From positions 1,922,001 through 1,986,000 of the forward strand of contig NZ_CP088156.1 in assembly GCF_021088345.1 (NCBI RefSeq): DNA of 64,000 bases. The letters run 5' to 3'. The notes under the pieces are model-generated. The model was not told the origin of the DNA, ran no database searches, and saw only the letters and a list, made by a program, of their open reading frames with translations. Source of the stretch: Bradyrhizobium ontarionense. GTDB taxonomy: Bacteria > Pseudomonadota > Alphaproteobacteria > Rhizobiales > Xanthobacteraceae. The number at the start of each line of letters is the position of its first letter. Position 1 is the stretch's first letter. Shown piece after piece: positions 63,137 to 64,000 of this stretch. A program made the translations under genes and the position numbers.

Positions 63137-64000
63137 TCAATCCCACCAGAAGTACCACCAGTCATTCGCCATCAGCGCGGCGGCAAGAGCGCTCAAGGTC
63201 TCCGCTCCCTGGTCGATGATATCGTTGCAGTACACGTAGTGTTCCCGCGCCAGCGCGAGCGCTTCCTCGCGCGTCTTCGGCCGGCTTGCCACCCGCAAAT
63301 TGATGGTGTCGGCGCTCATGCCGACGAGCTCCGCGCCATAGCGGTCGCGCCAGCTCCGCAGGGCAGCGACATGTTCTTCGGGCTTGGGGCAGCCGTTCCA
63401 ATCGCCCCAGCGGAGAAGAGCCGGAATGGTCGTCCAGTCATCGGTCGGCGCCAGACCGATGATGACCTTCTGAAGCGGCTGTCCTGTGCGAGTATCCTCC
63501 GCCACCGACAAGCCCCACCCCGTCTCCGGCCTGTCCGGCCATTCGCCGATCGGAGGCTCATGCCTGTCTCTGACCATCGCCGCGATGGTCTCGTCGCGTG
63601 TCAGGGTTCGGGTCTTCCCGTCTTTGGTCTCGGTGATCACCGGCAGCGGCATGTCCGGTTTTGCCGCGAGAAGATCCTTCAGGTGCTGGACCGCGGCCTG
63701 GTGGCCGGCCACGTTGCGCGCGGCGAGATCATCGGGAAACCTGATCTCTGCTGCTTTTTGCAGGATCTCTTCGACCGACCGTAGCGGCGGGCCATAGGGT
63801 CCGTTCGGACCAAAGGGCGTCAGGAGATTGCCCAACGAGTGATGCTCGTCTTCACCTCCGAGCACGACCGGGATTCCCTGCCCGGCGGCTTTCAGCTCCT
63901 GCCATTTCGCCAGCGCATTATCGCCCGTGGTCTCGACCAGCTTGAGCGGAAACCTCTCGATCGCTTGTCGCTGATAGTTCTGTGCGATCTCGTCCGGTGT
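63137..64000 (-). CDS. DUF4253 protein, N-terminus beyond window edge
   Basis: The frame is open from base 64000 to TAA/TGA at 63137, at least 287 residues. The C-terminal 150 residues match DUF4253: IPALLRWGDWNGCPKPEEHV, YGAELVGMSADTINLRVA and ALMANDWWYFWWD. The N-terminal FPLKLVETTGDNALAKWQEL is also conserved in the family. Function unknown. Confidence 0.85.
   Translation of the reverse strand, partial: TPDEIAQNYQRQAIERFPLKLVETTGDNALAKWQELKAAGQGIPVVLGGEDEHHSLGNLLTPFGPNGPYGPPLRSVEEILQKAAEIRFPDDLAARNVAGHQAAVQHLKDLLAAKPDMPLPVITETKDGKTRTLTRDETIAAMVRDRHEPPIGEWPDRPETGWGLSVAEDTRTGQPLQKVIIGLAPTDDWTTIPALLRWGDWNGCPKPEEHVAALRSWRDRYGAELVGMSADTINLRVASRPKTREEALALAREHYVYCNDIIDQGAETLSALAAALMANDWWYFWWD

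Noticed and set aside
1-64000. CRISPR array or rRNA genes
   Set aside because: No regularly spaced repeats and no conserved rRNA segments were seen on either strand.

Overview
The window is GC-rich alphaproteobacterial chromosome, most likely Bradyrhizobium or a close Nitrobacteraceae relative. The grounds are inferred from content: an indolepyruvate:ferredoxin oxidoreductase fusion, PccB, many small secreted proteins of a Bradyrhizobium type, DUF3775/DUF4260/DUF4253 proteins, and dispersed palindromes beginning GTCATTCCGGGG or GTCATTGCGAG that are typical of that group. No rRNA, CRISPR array or complete tRNA was found.

Region A (1-15003) is the most unusual part. Four leftward transcription units encode a large Tat-exported protein and an edge-truncated partner, a trypsin-like protease, an astacin-type metalloprotease, a PatA/PatG-family (cyanobactin-maturation type) subtilase, a secreted six-cysteine protein, an unlisted 49-codon peptide (8110-8259) that looks like a RiPP precursor, and a VioB-type ferritin-like protein. 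Rightward lie a SARP/BTAD-type regulator with TPRs and a PAP2/haloperoxidase-fold protein. All four leftward units carry the same upstream signature: heptamers of consensus GCGTGAA repeated with an 11-bp period. That is the kind of site SARP regulators bind, so the regulator at 12029 may control the whole set.

Region B (15026-20310) is a complete peptide-type ABC importer operon (permease B, permease C, ATPase D, ATPase F, binding protein). Region C (20500-29000) is an accessory island in decay: a zinc-ribbon microprotein, an IS3-family element inserted in a small ORF with a 4-bp duplication, a PrtN-like regulator, an IetAS-type AAA ATPase/subtilase defence pair whose subtilase is frameshifted, a truncated DUF2397 (type II Wadjet JetA) gene running into a LysR remnant, and two tRNA 3'-end fragments (Gln-like, Arg-like) that may mark old attachment sites. 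Region D (29199-35551) holds a broken acyltransferase, tandem small paralogues and small Bradyrhizobium-type proteins.

Region E (35693-44113) has a PAS-rich histidine kinase and a leftward acyl-CoA operon (thiolase, DUF35, MaoC, SDR, DHDPS-like aldolase, NUDIX) interspersed with palindromic repeats. Region F (44926-64000) is ordinary chromosome: two alpha/beta hydrolases, an HWE kinase, the IOR fusion, a TRIC-type channel, a PEP-mutase-like lyase, an ArsR/NIPSNAP divergent pair, PccB, a Phd antitoxin with a truncated PIN toxin next to a long dispersed repeat, and an edge-truncated DUF4253 protein. Several genes carry single-base frame breaks (astacin, IetS, acyltransferase, a small ferredoxin-like-barrel gene), so sequencing error should be excluded before decay is inferred.
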